A stretch of DNA of 6,594 nucleotides from Candidatus Bathyarchaeota archaeon (GCA_030593155.1 JAUVHT010000045.1:1-6594); one strand, 5' to 3'; numbered from the stretch's first letter, positions 1-4,800 are shown. A program made the numbers and translations. Notes: a model not told the origin generated them from the letters alone.

Positions 1-213
1 GAGGGGGGGAGGGTGCCCTTCGAGGTGAGCGAGAGGTTCTACAAGGGGACCCTGTGCGACCTGGCGGAGGCCATCGAGGCCATGGGGAAGGCGACCATCT
101 GCAACATCGTGGGGACGAGGATCGTGGAGGCCGCCATCGAGAACCGGCTGGTGCAGAGGGGGGCTGTCATCTACTTCGGCGACGTGCCCCACGCCCAGAT
201 CGTCCATCTCTGA
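1..213 (+). CDS. DUF424 family protein, C-terminal part (5' end outside window)
   Basis: The frame is open from base 1, so about 70 residues of a longer protein are visible. I recognise the DUF424 signature: a VPFEVSERFYKG segment (residues 5-16 of the visible part), then ATICNIVGTRIVEAAIE (31-47), and the ending FGDVPHAQIVHL (59-70). The family is archaeal, usually about 95-100 residues, and its function is unknown, so roughly 25-30 residues should be missing upstream. A GTG at 13 could serve as a start, but it would cut into the conserved part, so I treat it as internal. Codon use is GC-rich like the genes from 2373 onward and unlike the AT-rich DNA that starts just after the TGA stop. It probably marks the left edge of the normal chromosomal background. 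Confidence 0.85.
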   Translation, partial: EGGRVPFEVSERFYKGTLCDLAEAIEAMGKATICNIVGTRIVEAAIENRLVQRGAVIYFGDVPHAQIVHL

Positions 214-264
214 CCCTTGAGTGTGTAGATAAAACGCTTCTAAATCCAGTGATATTAGTATGAT

Positions 265-278
265 AAGATCTTCTTTTA
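265..278 (+). terminator. T-rich putative terminator after the DUF424 gene
   Basis: A pyrimidine-rich run, TTCTTTT at 271-277, lies about 60 bases after the DUF424 stop. Archaeal RNA polymerase often terminates at T-rich tracts without a strong hairpin. The surrounding DNA is AT-rich anyway, so this is only weakly distinctive. Confidence 0.3.
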
Positions 279-349
279 GCTATTTACGCGCGCGCAAGCA
301 GCATAGTCATATTGAACTAATACGTATAGCTGGAGGAGCTTAATTTTAA

Positions 350-496
350 GTGTTTAGCAGGGATTTAGCCTTGTCAATTCCTCTAATCGTGATTTTAGCC
401 TCGCGCGCGAGATATAAAATAAAGTACACGGGTGTAACAATATTTGAGAACAGTACTGATCAATCAGTAGGATTTAAATCGGAAAAGTGCATCTAG
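350..496 (+). CDS. Doubtful 48-residue ORF with strong ribosome site
   Basis: A GTG at 350 opens 48 codons ending at TAG 494-496. It is preceded by GGAGGAG at 332-338, a textbook ribosome-binding site, though 11 bases away. The protein begins MFSRDLALSIPLIVILASRA: a short hydrophobic segment (about residues 6-17) followed by basic residues. An in-frame TAA lies just upstream, so no earlier start exists. Against it: the TATA-like box at 413-420 and the palindromes at 451-480 fall inside the ORF, its length is within chance for this composition, and I recognise no family. It may be a small membrane peptide or a random ORF. Confidence 0.2.
   Translation: MFSRDLALSIPLIVILASRARYKIKYTGVTIFENSTDQSVGFKSEKCI
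413..420 (+). promoter_or_regulatory. TATA box, promoter for the 533-700 microprotein region
   Basis: TATAAAAT is close to the archaeal TATA consensus. It follows directly on the palindrome CTCGCGCGCGAG (400-411), which occupies the BRE position. Transcription would start near 440-447, about 90 bases before the ATG at 533. A second TATA-like box, TTTAAAT at 473-479, would give a shorter leader starting near 503. Confidence 0.45.
451..480. promoter_or_regulatory. Cluster of palindromes, possible operator
   Basis: Three symmetric elements are packed into 30 bases: CAGTACTG (451-458); a perfect 7-base inverted repeat TACTGAT / ATCAGTA (454-460 and 463-469) around a CA centre; and GATTTAAATC (471-480), a perfect 10-base palindrome that is also TATA-like. 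They lie just downstream of the start expected from the TATA box at 413-420, where a dimeric repressor would block transcription. The symmetry is seen; the operator role is inferred. Confidence 0.35.
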
Positions 497-532
497 TGGA
501 GAAGGTTCGGAAAAAAGGAAGTGTCAACCTAA

Positions 533-700
533 ATGATCGGCATGGGGTTAGCCATTATAAACCTTGGAATTGTGTTGCTTCTTCTTGGCTTCAGGCCCAT
601 AGATTCAGACAAAATAAAGCTCTCACGAGAATCACGTCGCGCCCGACAGATATGGCGATTATTACAGCATCTGCGCTCACATACTAGGCCTAAGGTTTAA
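533..700 (+). CDS. Small single-span membrane protein (55 residues), unknown
   Basis: An ATG at 533 opens 55 codons to TAA 698-700. The frame is closed by a TAA directly before the ATG, so the start is unambiguous. GGAAGTG at 517-523, nine bases upstream, is a fair match to the archaeal ribosome site. Residues 1-20 (MIGMGLAIINLGIVLLLLGF) form a clear transmembrane helix, followed by RPIDSDKIK and a strongly basic tail rich in Arg (about residues 32-54: RESRRARQIWRL and on to RPKV). The positive C-terminus suggests the N-terminus lies outside and the tail in the cytoplasm. It sits 58 bases before the membrane-anchored coiled-coil gene on the same strand, so the two could work together at the membrane. 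I recognise no family. An overlapping ORF at 487-687 in another frame has no such features. Confidence 0.45.
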   Translation: MIGMGLAIINLGIVLLLLGFRPIDSDKIKLSRESRRARQIWRLLQHLRSHTRPKV

Positions 701-726
701 CGCCCCCAAGACTTTCATGCGCGCAG

Positions 727-733
727 TTTAAAT
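727..733 (+). promoter_or_regulatory. TATA-like box of the coiled-coil/HhH gene, probably leaderless
   Basis: TTTAAAT is centred 29 bases before the ATG at 759, and no ribosome site precedes that ATG. This spacing predicts a transcript beginning at or next to the start codon, common in archaea. The tract GCGCGC (719-724) lies just upstream. The 9-mer TTTAAATCG recurs at 473-481. Confidence 0.45.
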
Positions 734-758
734 CGTTTTTATCATAGTAATAAATAGA

Positions 759-1475
759 ATGTTTGAAAACATCTACGAGGTTTCAATATCACTCGCCGCA
801 GGTCTTTTCCTAGGTATAATAATATCCTGGTCATACTGGTCACCAAAAGTTAGAGAACGGGAGGACCACATCGAGAATCTTGAAACCTCTCTGATGAAGA
901 AAGTCGAAGATCTGAACGAACAAGCGCGAGATCAAAAGGCTAATCTAGAGAGACTCAACAGCGAATTGAGCCAAAGAAAAGAGGTTATTGATACTCTGAA
1001 CGCTAAGGTTCAGGAAAAAGATGATTCAATCGACGTATTGAAAGAGAAAGTGGCTGATCTAGAAAAGCAAAACCGCGATGGGTTGACCAGAGCTGAAGTT
1101 GCTGAAACAAGAGTAAGAGAGCTTGAAAGTTTTTTGACTGAAAAGGAGCAGGAGGTCGCAACATTATCAGCCCGAGCAAATGCAATGCAAGATGATCTAT
1201 CTTTCTTAGATGGTATAGGACCAAAAGTATCGGCAGTGCTCAGATTTGCTGGAATCACATCATTCTCGCGACTGGCATCCACTAACATTGATAGAATTAG
1301 AGAAATTCTCGAAGCCGAGAATCCAAACTTGCTACGCTTGACCGATCCCTCAACCTGGCCTGAACAAGCTAGAATGGCAGCAGACGGTGACTGGGAAGCT
1401 CTATCAGCTCTACAGAATGACTTAAAAAGTGCTCGACGCACCCAAAAGAGCAAAGAGGAGGAAGAAACACCCTAA
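759..1475 (+). CDS. Membrane-anchored coiled-coil protein with C-terminal helix-hairpin-helix domain (COG3743-like)
   Basis: The 238-residue protein has three parts. Residues about 8-27 form one transmembrane helix with no signal-peptidase site visible, so it is likely an anchor. Residues about 30-143 are a long charged coiled coil rich in Glu, Lys, Leu and Arg. Residues about 147-212 are a helix-hairpin-helix domain: LSFLDGIGPKVSAVLRFAGI, where GIGPK is the hairpin, followed by a stretch ending DPSTWPEQARMAADGDW typical of the COG3743 group (predicted 5' nuclease-like HhH proteins, often without catalytic residues). HhH motifs usually bind DNA backbone non-specifically; tethering of DNA to the membrane is my inference. 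I see no nuclease active site. The ATG fits a leaderless promoter. GC is roughly 43% by eye and arginine codons are mixed AGA/CGN rather than mainly AGG, unlike the flanking genes, suggesting horizontal acquisition. Confidence 0.85.
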   Translation: MFENIYEVSISLAAGLFLGIIISWSYWSPKVREREDHIENLETSLMKKVEDLNEQARDQKANLERLNSELSQRKEVIDTLNAKVQEKDDSIDVLKEKVADLEKQNRDGLTRAEVAETRVRELESFLTEKEQEVATLSARANAMQDDLSFLDGIGPKVSAVLRFAGITSFSRLASTNIDRIREILEAENPNLLRLTDPSTWPEQARMAADGDWEALSALQNDLKSARRTQKSKEEEETP

Positions 1476-1505
1476 CTCACTCCATTAAATCAATGGAAGA
1501 GAGTG
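1476..1505 (+). other. Weak hairpin just after the coiled-coil/HhH gene
   Basis: TCCATT (1481-1486) and AATGGA (1492-1497) form a 6-base stem with a 5-base loop, and ACTC (1475-1478) can pair with GAGT (1501-1504) outside it. It follows the TAA stop directly and could stabilise the mRNA end or aid termination. No T-run follows closely. Confidence 0.25.
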
Positions 1506-1620
1506 TAAACAACCCATAATACCTGAATAATTATATCAAATACTCCCAACGGAAACTAGATCCATTTCCTTATACATTTTAATAATCCTTAATTCCAATA
1601 CTGAAATATCCTTCAGAATC

Positions 1621-1630
1621 ATTATTTAGA
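1621..1630 (+). promoter_or_regulatory. Possible TATA box for the 1662-1883 ORF
   Basis: ATTATTTAGA includes a TATA-like core about 35 bases before the TTG at 1662, so transcription would start near 1650, giving a leader of about 10 bases. A further AT-rich candidate, TTATACATTTTAAT, lies near 1570-1583. The local AT bias makes both uncertain. Confidence 0.25.
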
Positions 1631-1661
1631 TTAATGGTTTATGGGATGGGCGTGACGTGAT

Positions 1662-1883
1662 TTGATCTTCGGAAAGAGAAAAGATATGCCTGTTAATGAA
1701 GAAACGAAAAGTGAACAGGGTTTTAAACCTGATGAAAGTTACATGTCATCTTTAGACAATATCGAGATTTTCAGGGAAGCACCAAAGAAAGAGAATGATT
1801 CACCCAGACAATATAACCAGGACTTGATAGGTTTGCTGTGGGCTTATTCGGAAGCTGAGAAACGAGTCCTGAGCCTGCGCTAG
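1662..1883 (+). CDS. Hypothetical hydrophilic small protein (73 residues)
   Basis: TTG at 1662 opens 73 codons to TAG 1881-1883, preceded by CGTGACGTGA, which offers partial ribosome-site pairing. An ATG at 1686, with GGAAAG upstream, would give 65 residues; I cannot decide between them. The protein starts MIFGKRKDMPVNEETK and is charged, with no transmembrane segment; the only hydrophobic patch is near the C-terminus (DLIGLLWAYSEAEKRVLSLR, about residues 54-73), which could be an amphipathic helix. Composition is AT-rich like the 759-1475 gene. I recognise no family. The stop lies one base before a (CG)5 tract, where GC-rich DNA resumes, so the ORF could also be a gene truncated at an insertion boundary. 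Confidence 0.4.
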   Translation: MIFGKRKDMPVNEETKSEQGFKPDESYMSSLDNIEIFREAPKKENDSPRQYNQDLIGLLWAYSEAEKRVLSLR

Positions 1884-2208
1884 TCGCGCGCGCGGCTTCG
1901 TACATCAGACCTATACTTTCAACCAATCCTCGGCTGACATCGCACTGATATCCGGCGGAGAGCTGCTGGTTTACATCAAGGATCCGGACAATATCCAGTT
2001 AGATGACATCGGTACCTCTGTCGGAATGGCGGCGTCCACGAACAACGCTCAGTACATAATCGAGTGCAACGTCGAGTCAGCTACTACACAGTAGGCGTGG
2101 CTTAAGACTGGAAGCACGGTCGCCGATGGGTTCAGCGCCGTGACCACGACCACTGTCTCGGCGGCCTCGATCCCTTTTTTCTTTTTTAGAATCATCTTCT
2201 CACTTTGA
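1873..2208 (+). pseudogene. GC-rich coding remnant without a start and with an in-frame TAG
   Basis: Frame 1 is open from just after a TGA at 1870-1872 to TAG 2092-2094. It encodes SADIALISGGELLVYIKDP (about 1936-1992), then NIQLDDIGTS, and ends IIECNVESATTQ. There is no ATG or GTG early in the frame; the first ATG is far inside (about 2026). After the TAG the same frame goes on for 37 codons, AWLKTGSTVADGFSAVTTTT then SAASIP, with G/C-rich third positions, and stops at TGA 2206-2208. The Ser/Thr/Asn/Gly-rich, beta-like composition resembles the C-terminal part of a secreted or pilin/archaellin-like protein, but I recognise no family. I read it as the 3' part of a broken gene whose 5' half was lost where AT-rich DNA joins at about 1885. 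Confidence 0.45.
2172..2189 (+). terminator. Strong T-rich archaeal terminator
   Basis: TTTTTTCTTTTTT (2175-2187) follows a GC-rich stretch. This is the clearest T-tract in the window and fits archaeal intrinsic termination on the plus strand. It lies within the end of the 1873-2208 remnant frame, suggesting the ancestral coding part ended before it. Confidence 0.55.
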
Positions 2209-2234
2209 ACGAGGATACGTAGGTCTTGGCGTGA

Positions 2235-2336
2235 ATGGTCTCTATTCTCGGATTTAACCCCATGAAGGAGGAGTTCAAGAACCTAAAAGCCAACTGCCCC
2301 GGGTGGCGGTGGCGAGTCGAGAAGCGAAGCATTTAG
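2235..2336 (+). CDS. Doubtful 33-residue ORF
   Basis: ATG at 2235, directly after an in-frame TGA, opens 33 codons to TAG 2334-2336; a second in-frame ATG lies at 2262. The protein starts MVSILGFNPMKEEFKNLKAN and ends in a Trp/Arg/Lys-rich basic segment. The upstream GGCGTGA abuts the ATG and is a poor ribosome site. The end overlaps the TATA-like box of the next gene. It may be a small basic protein, a remnant, or chance. Confidence 0.18.
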   Translation: MVSILGFNPMKEEFKNLKANCPGWRWRVEKRSI

Positions 2337-2372
2337 ATTTTGTGGTTCCGTTCAATCGGGTAAAAGGTGTGA
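2330..2372 (+). promoter_or_regulatory. Promoter and ribosome site of the DsrE/flavoprotein operon
   Basis: TTTAGATTT (2332-2340) is TATA-like and would place transcription start near 2360. AGGTGTGA (2365-2372) directly precedes the ATG at 2373 and supplies a GGTG-type ribosome site, fixing that start. Confidence 0.4.
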
Positions 2373-2708
2373 ATGTTGAGCACTAAACTACTCGTTATAA
2401 TCGCGACGTCTGATAGGGAGAAAGCTCTCACGGGCCTCATGTACGCGGGAAACGCCCTCAGAAGGGGCTGGATGGAGGACATCAAGGTCGTCTTCTTCGG
2501 CCCCTCGGAGAGGCTCGCGACCGAGGACGAGGAGGTCGCCTCTCGCGCCAGGGAGATCGCTGGGGCCGGCGGTAGCTTCGCCTGCAAGGCCATCTCTGAC
2601 AGGGAGGGCATCTCGGGAGACCTCGAGGAGCTGGGGCTGAAGATCGAGTACGTGGGAACAATCATCTCAGACCTCGTGAAGGACGGCTACGTCCCGATGG
2701 TCTGGTAG
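2373..2708 (+). CDS. DsrE family protein, putative persulfide carrier
   Basis: The 111-residue protein is full length for a single DsrE/DsrF-like domain. It begins with a beta strand (KLLVIIATSD, 5-14), then the helix KALTGLMYAGNALRRGW (17-33), strand IKVVFFGPSE (37-46), a helix, and a short conserved region FACKAISDREGI (69-80). Cys71 falls where DsrE/TusD-type proteins carry their persulfide; it is the only cysteine. The end, YVGTIISDLVKDGYVPMVW (93-111), matches the family's G-x-x-I-S-x-L-x-x-x-G-Y pattern. Such proteins relay sulfur in the cytoplasm or act in uncharacterised sulfur/redox processes. Only 12 bases separate it from the iron-sulfur flavoprotein gene, so they are co-transcribed. 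Family assignment is firm; sulfur transfer is inferred. Confidence 0.85.
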   Translation: MLSTKLLVIIATSDREKALTGLMYAGNALRRGWMEDIKVVFFGPSERLATEDEEVASRAREIAGAGGSFACKAISDREGISGDLEELGLKIEYVGTIISDLVKDGYVPMVW

Positions 2709-2720
2709 GGGGCCCGTGCG

Positions 2721-3383
2721 ATGATACTGGGCATATGCGCCAGCGGGCGTACCGTGGAGAGGGACGGGCAGGGGCGGCTCCTGAAGGGAGTGACAGAGGA
2801 TCTGGTCAAGTTCATCCTCGAGAACACCGGGGAGCCCACAGCGTACATCTCCCTCAGCGGGAAGGACATCATGGGCTGCCAGGGCTGCCTTAGGTGCGCA
2901 TCCGACAACGTCTGCAAGGTGGAGGACGACTGGCCCGAGATAAGGGACAGGGTGCTGGGCGCCGATGCCGTCGTCTTCGGGGCGCCCGTCTACTACGGCA
3001 CCATAAACGCCCTGGGCCACGCCTTCCTGGAGAGGCTGTTCAGCCTCAGGCACAGGGAGCGCTTCAGCCTCGTGGGCAAGCCCAGCGTCATCGTCACCGT
3101 GGGGACGGAGGAGCCCAACCCTGCAGAGGACTACATCCGCAGGATCTTTAGGAGCAACTACATGGCGGAGCCCGTGGGCGTCCTCAGGTCAAGGGGAGTC
3201 TCCCAGTGCTACACCTGCGGGTTCGGGGAGGACTGCGCGGCCGGCGCCGTCGTGGCCCGCCACGGGTTCCTGGATGAGATCAAGGGCTACCACGTAACCC
3301 AGGTGCCCGCCAGGACATATCAGAGTGCCCGGGTCATAGCGAAGAGGCTGGGATCTGTGGTCCGGGAGAACCGAAAGGAGTAG
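2721..3383 (+). CDS. Iron-sulfur flavoprotein (flavodoxin-like FMN reductase superfamily)
   Basis: This 220-residue protein has a flavodoxin-like fold. An N-terminal strand with a phosphate-binding loop (MILGICASGRTV, 1-12) is followed by GCQGCLRCASDNVC (52-65), with Cys53, 56, 59 and 65 in the C-x2-C-x2-C-x5-C arrangement that binds a 4Fe-4S cluster in the Isf family. D82-A-V-V-F-G-A-P-V-Y-Y-G-T93 is the FMN-isoalloxazine loop typical of NADPH-dependent FMN reductases. Known Isf proteins are dimers that shuttle electrons between ferredoxin-like donors and acceptors; the partner here is unknown. A second cluster, CYTCGFGEDC (Cys163, 166, 172), could bind another cluster or metal or do thiol chemistry. 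The ATG follows the DsrE stop by 12 bases, with TAGGGGG as a likely ribosome site. The cytoplasmic pair suggests flavin-driven reduction of protein-bound sulfur, an inference. Confidence 0.85.
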   Translation: MILGICASGRTVERDGQGRLLKGVTEDLVKFILENTGEPTAYISLSGKDIMGCQGCLRCASDNVCKVEDDWPEIRDRVLGADAVVFGAPVYYGTINALGHAFLERLFSLRHRERFSLVGKPSVIVTVGTEEPNPAEDYIRRIFRSNYMAEPVGVLRSRGVSQCYTCGFGEDCAAGAVVARHGFLDEIKGYHVTQVPARTYQSARVIAKRLGSVVRENRKE

Positions 3384-3394
3384 TCGTAGTTCTT

Positions 3395-3410
3395 TCGCTG
3401 TGTGTAGCGA
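3395..3410 (+). other. Short hairpin between flavoprotein and SAH hydrolase genes
   Basis: TCGCT (3395-3399) and AGCGA (3406-3410) can pair around a 6-base spacer, 12 bases after the flavoprotein stop. It lies upstream of the next gene's TATA box and could help end the upstream transcript. The stem is short, so the role is uncertain. Confidence 0.25.
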
Positions 3411-3434
3411 TAGGTCGCCCCTCAGAGTAACGTC

Positions 3435-3440
3435 CTTATA
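3435..3440 (+). promoter_or_regulatory. TATA-like box of the SAH hydrolase gene
   Basis: CTTATA lies about 33 bases before the TTG at 3471, so transcription should start near 3461-3463, just at the GGTGA ribosome site (3462-3466). This start would be downstream of the GTG at 3447, which therefore would not be in the mRNA. This argues for the TTG start. Confidence 0.45.
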
Positions 3441-3470
3441 CCCGTTGTGTGTATTCGTTTCGGTGAAATT

Positions 3471-4727
3471 TTGGCCGATTTTAAGGTGAAGGATGTCGGA
3501 CTGGCCGATCAGGGCGAGCTCCTGATAGAGTGGGCTAGGGCTCATATGCCGGTCCTATGCCTCATCCATAAACGCTTCGAGGAGGAGAGGCCCCTGGAGG
3601 GCGTCAGGCTCGGGGCCTGCCTCCACGCTACCAAGGAGACCGCCGTCCTAGTGCGGATCCTGGAGGCGGGTGGCGCTGAGGTTCTCCTCTGCGGCTCCAA
3701 TCCCCTGTCCACCCAGGACGAGGTGGTCGCGGCCTTGGCCACGACGGGGACCAAGGTCTTCGCCTGGAGGGGGCAGACCACCGAGGAGTACTACTGGTGT
3801 GTGAACAGGGTTCTGGACTACGGGCCCGCGATCACCATGGACGACGGCGCCGACCTGGTGAACGCCATCCACAGCAGCCGGACCGAGATCATAGACGGCG
3901 TCAAGGCGGGCAGCGAGGAGACCACCACCGGAGTCATCAGGCTCAGGGCCATGGAGGCGGACGGGGCGCTCCGGTACCCGATCGTCGCGGTGAACGACAC
4001 GGACACCAAACACATGTTCGACAACAGGTATGGCACCGGGCAGAGCACGATAGACGGAATCCTCAGGGCGACGGCGATCATGTTGGCGGGGAAGAACTTT
4101 GTCGTGGGCGGCTACGGCTGGTGCGCCAGGGGGATCGCGGACCGGGCGAGGGGGATGGGCGCGAACGTCATCGTGACCGAGGTGAACCCCCTTAGGGCTC
4201 TGGAGGCCGTCATGGATGGCTTCAGGGTGATGCCCATGAAGGAGGCCGCCGAGGTGGGGGACATCTTCGTCACCAGCACCGGGAACATCAACGTCGTCGA
4301 CGGCCGCCACATGGCGGTGATGAAGGATGGGGCCATCATGGCCAACTCGGGCCACTTCAACGTGGAGATCAACATCCCAGCCTTGGAGGAGATGTCCAGC
4401 GGCAAGAGGAGGCTGAGGCCGAGCCTCGACGAGTATCAGCTCAAGGATGGGAGGAGGCTGTACCTCTTGGCGGAGGGGCGGCTGGTCAACCTGGCCGCGG
4501 CGGAGGGCCACCCCAGCGAGGTCATGGACATGAGCCTCGCCAACCAGAGCTTGGTGGCCGAGTGGATCTGGAAGGGGGAGAAGCTGGAGCCTAGGGTCTA
4601 TGAGGTGCCTCGCCGGATCGACGAGGCGGTGGCTAGGCTGAAGCTGGAGGGGATGGGGTTGGAGATAGACACTCTTACGGAGAGGCAGGAGAAGTACCTC
4701 ACCTCCTGGAAGGAGGGCACCGTTTAA
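3471..4727 (+). CDS. ahcY: S-adenosylhomocysteine hydrolase (adenosylhomocysteinase)
   Basis: The enzyme reversibly cleaves S-adenosylhomocysteine to homocysteine and adenosine with tightly bound NAD, relieving inhibition of methyltransferases. From TTG at 3471 it has 418 residues, normal for archaeal forms. Visible landmarks: [10 protein letters not shown] (49-58; His52), DDGADL (124-129), EETTTGV (149-155), K180 and D184-N185 in [19 protein letters not shown], the NAD loop [11 protein letters not shown] (211-221), [10 protein letters not shown] (291-300; His295) and GHPSEVM (346-352). The C-terminus stops at KEGTV and lacks the Lys/Tyr-bearing tail of animal enzymes, as in other thermophile/archaeal forms. 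The third glycine of the NAD loop is Ala219. The GTG at 3447 would add eight residues (MCIRFGEI) that do not resemble family N-termini, whereas [15 protein letters not shown] does, and GGTGA lies four bases before the TTG. Some methanogen homologues prefer S-inosylhomocysteine; sequence alone cannot exclude that. Confidence 0.93.
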   Translation: MADFKVKDVGLADQGELLIEWARAHMPVLCLIHKRFEEERPLEGVRLGACLHATKETAVLVRILEAGGAEVLLCGSNPLSTQDEVVAALATTGTKVFAWRGQTTEEYYWCVNRVLDYGPAITMDDGADLVNAIHSSRTEIIDGVKAGSEETTTGVIRLRAMEADGALRYPIVAVNDTDTKHMFDNRYGTGQSTIDGILRATAIMLAGKNFVVGGYGWCARGIADRARGMGANVIVTEVNPLRALEAVMDGFRVMPMKEAAEVGDIFVTSTGNINVVDGRHMAVMKDGAIMANSGHFNVEINIPALEEMSSGKRRLRPSLDEYQLKDGRRLYLLAEGRLVNLAAAEGHPSEVMDMSLANQSLVAEWIWKGEKLEPRVYEVPRRIDEAVARLKLEGMGLEIDTLTERQEKYLTSWKEGTV

Positions 4728-4744
4728 ACCGGCTTAGCTTTCCC

Positions 4745-4800
4745 CCTCTTTTTACTCGTCTCTTGGAGATGCGTGCTGAGGCTGACCCCGCACCTTTTTT
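4745..4800 (+). terminator. Two T-runs after the SAH hydrolase gene
   Basis: CTCTTTTT (4746-4753) and CTTTTTT (4794-4800) lie within 75 bases of the stop in otherwise GC-rich DNA, a typical archaeal terminator pattern. The second run may also double as a TATA-like element (TTTTTTAC, 4795-4802) for the symporter gene, giving a start near 4825. Confidence 0.45.

Larger units (their letters stand above)
214..532. other. AT-rich intergenic stretch with promoter-like and palindromic elements
   Basis: No conserved gene is recognisable here. The DNA is AT-rich with two CG-alternating tracts (287-295 and 402-409), a near-consensus TATA box (413-420), and a cluster of palindromes at 451-480. Two near-copies of GATTTAGCCT lie at 362-371 and 391-401 (the second has one extra T), about 29 bases apart. 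One weak 48-codon ORF (350-496) is listed separately. The whole stretch reads as regulatory DNA at the start of an acquired segment rather than as a lost gene. Confidence 0.5.

Noticed and set aside
487..687. 66-codon plus-strand ORF from a GTG
   Set aside because: No ribosome site, no recognisable feature, and it overlaps the better-supported 533-700 frame with an ATG and a membrane helix.
1010..1453. 147-codon minus-strand ORF opposite the coiled-coil/HhH gene
   Set aside because: It lies wholly antisense to a protein with clear TM, coiled-coil and HhH parts; its Ser-rich translation mirrors the opposite codons and shows no domain.
287..1894. CG tracts as a CRISPR array or spaced repeats
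   Set aside because: The tracts are 6-10 bases, irregularly spaced, and have no shared flanking sequence; no repeat-spacer pattern exists in the window.
287..1894. Tracts at 287-295 and 1885-1894 as att sites or target duplications of a mobile element
   Set aside because: Only the low-complexity 9-base core is shared, the flanks differ, and no recombinase is present; not enough to call an element boundary.
2092..2094. In-frame TAG read as pyrrolysine
   Set aside because: TAG serves as the ordinary stop for the DsrE, flavoprotein and symporter genes here, no pyl genes are visible, and the frame lacks a start, so gene decay explains it better.
3384..3470. SAH riboswitch before the SAH hydrolase gene
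   Set aside because: The leader predicted from the TATA box is only about 10 bases and known SAH riboswitches are bacterial; only a 5-base hairpin is present upstream of the promoter.
3648..4511. 287-codon minus-strand ORF
   Set aside because: Antisense to SAH hydrolase; His/Pro/Val/Asp-rich translation is the usual shadow of GC-rich coding DNA.
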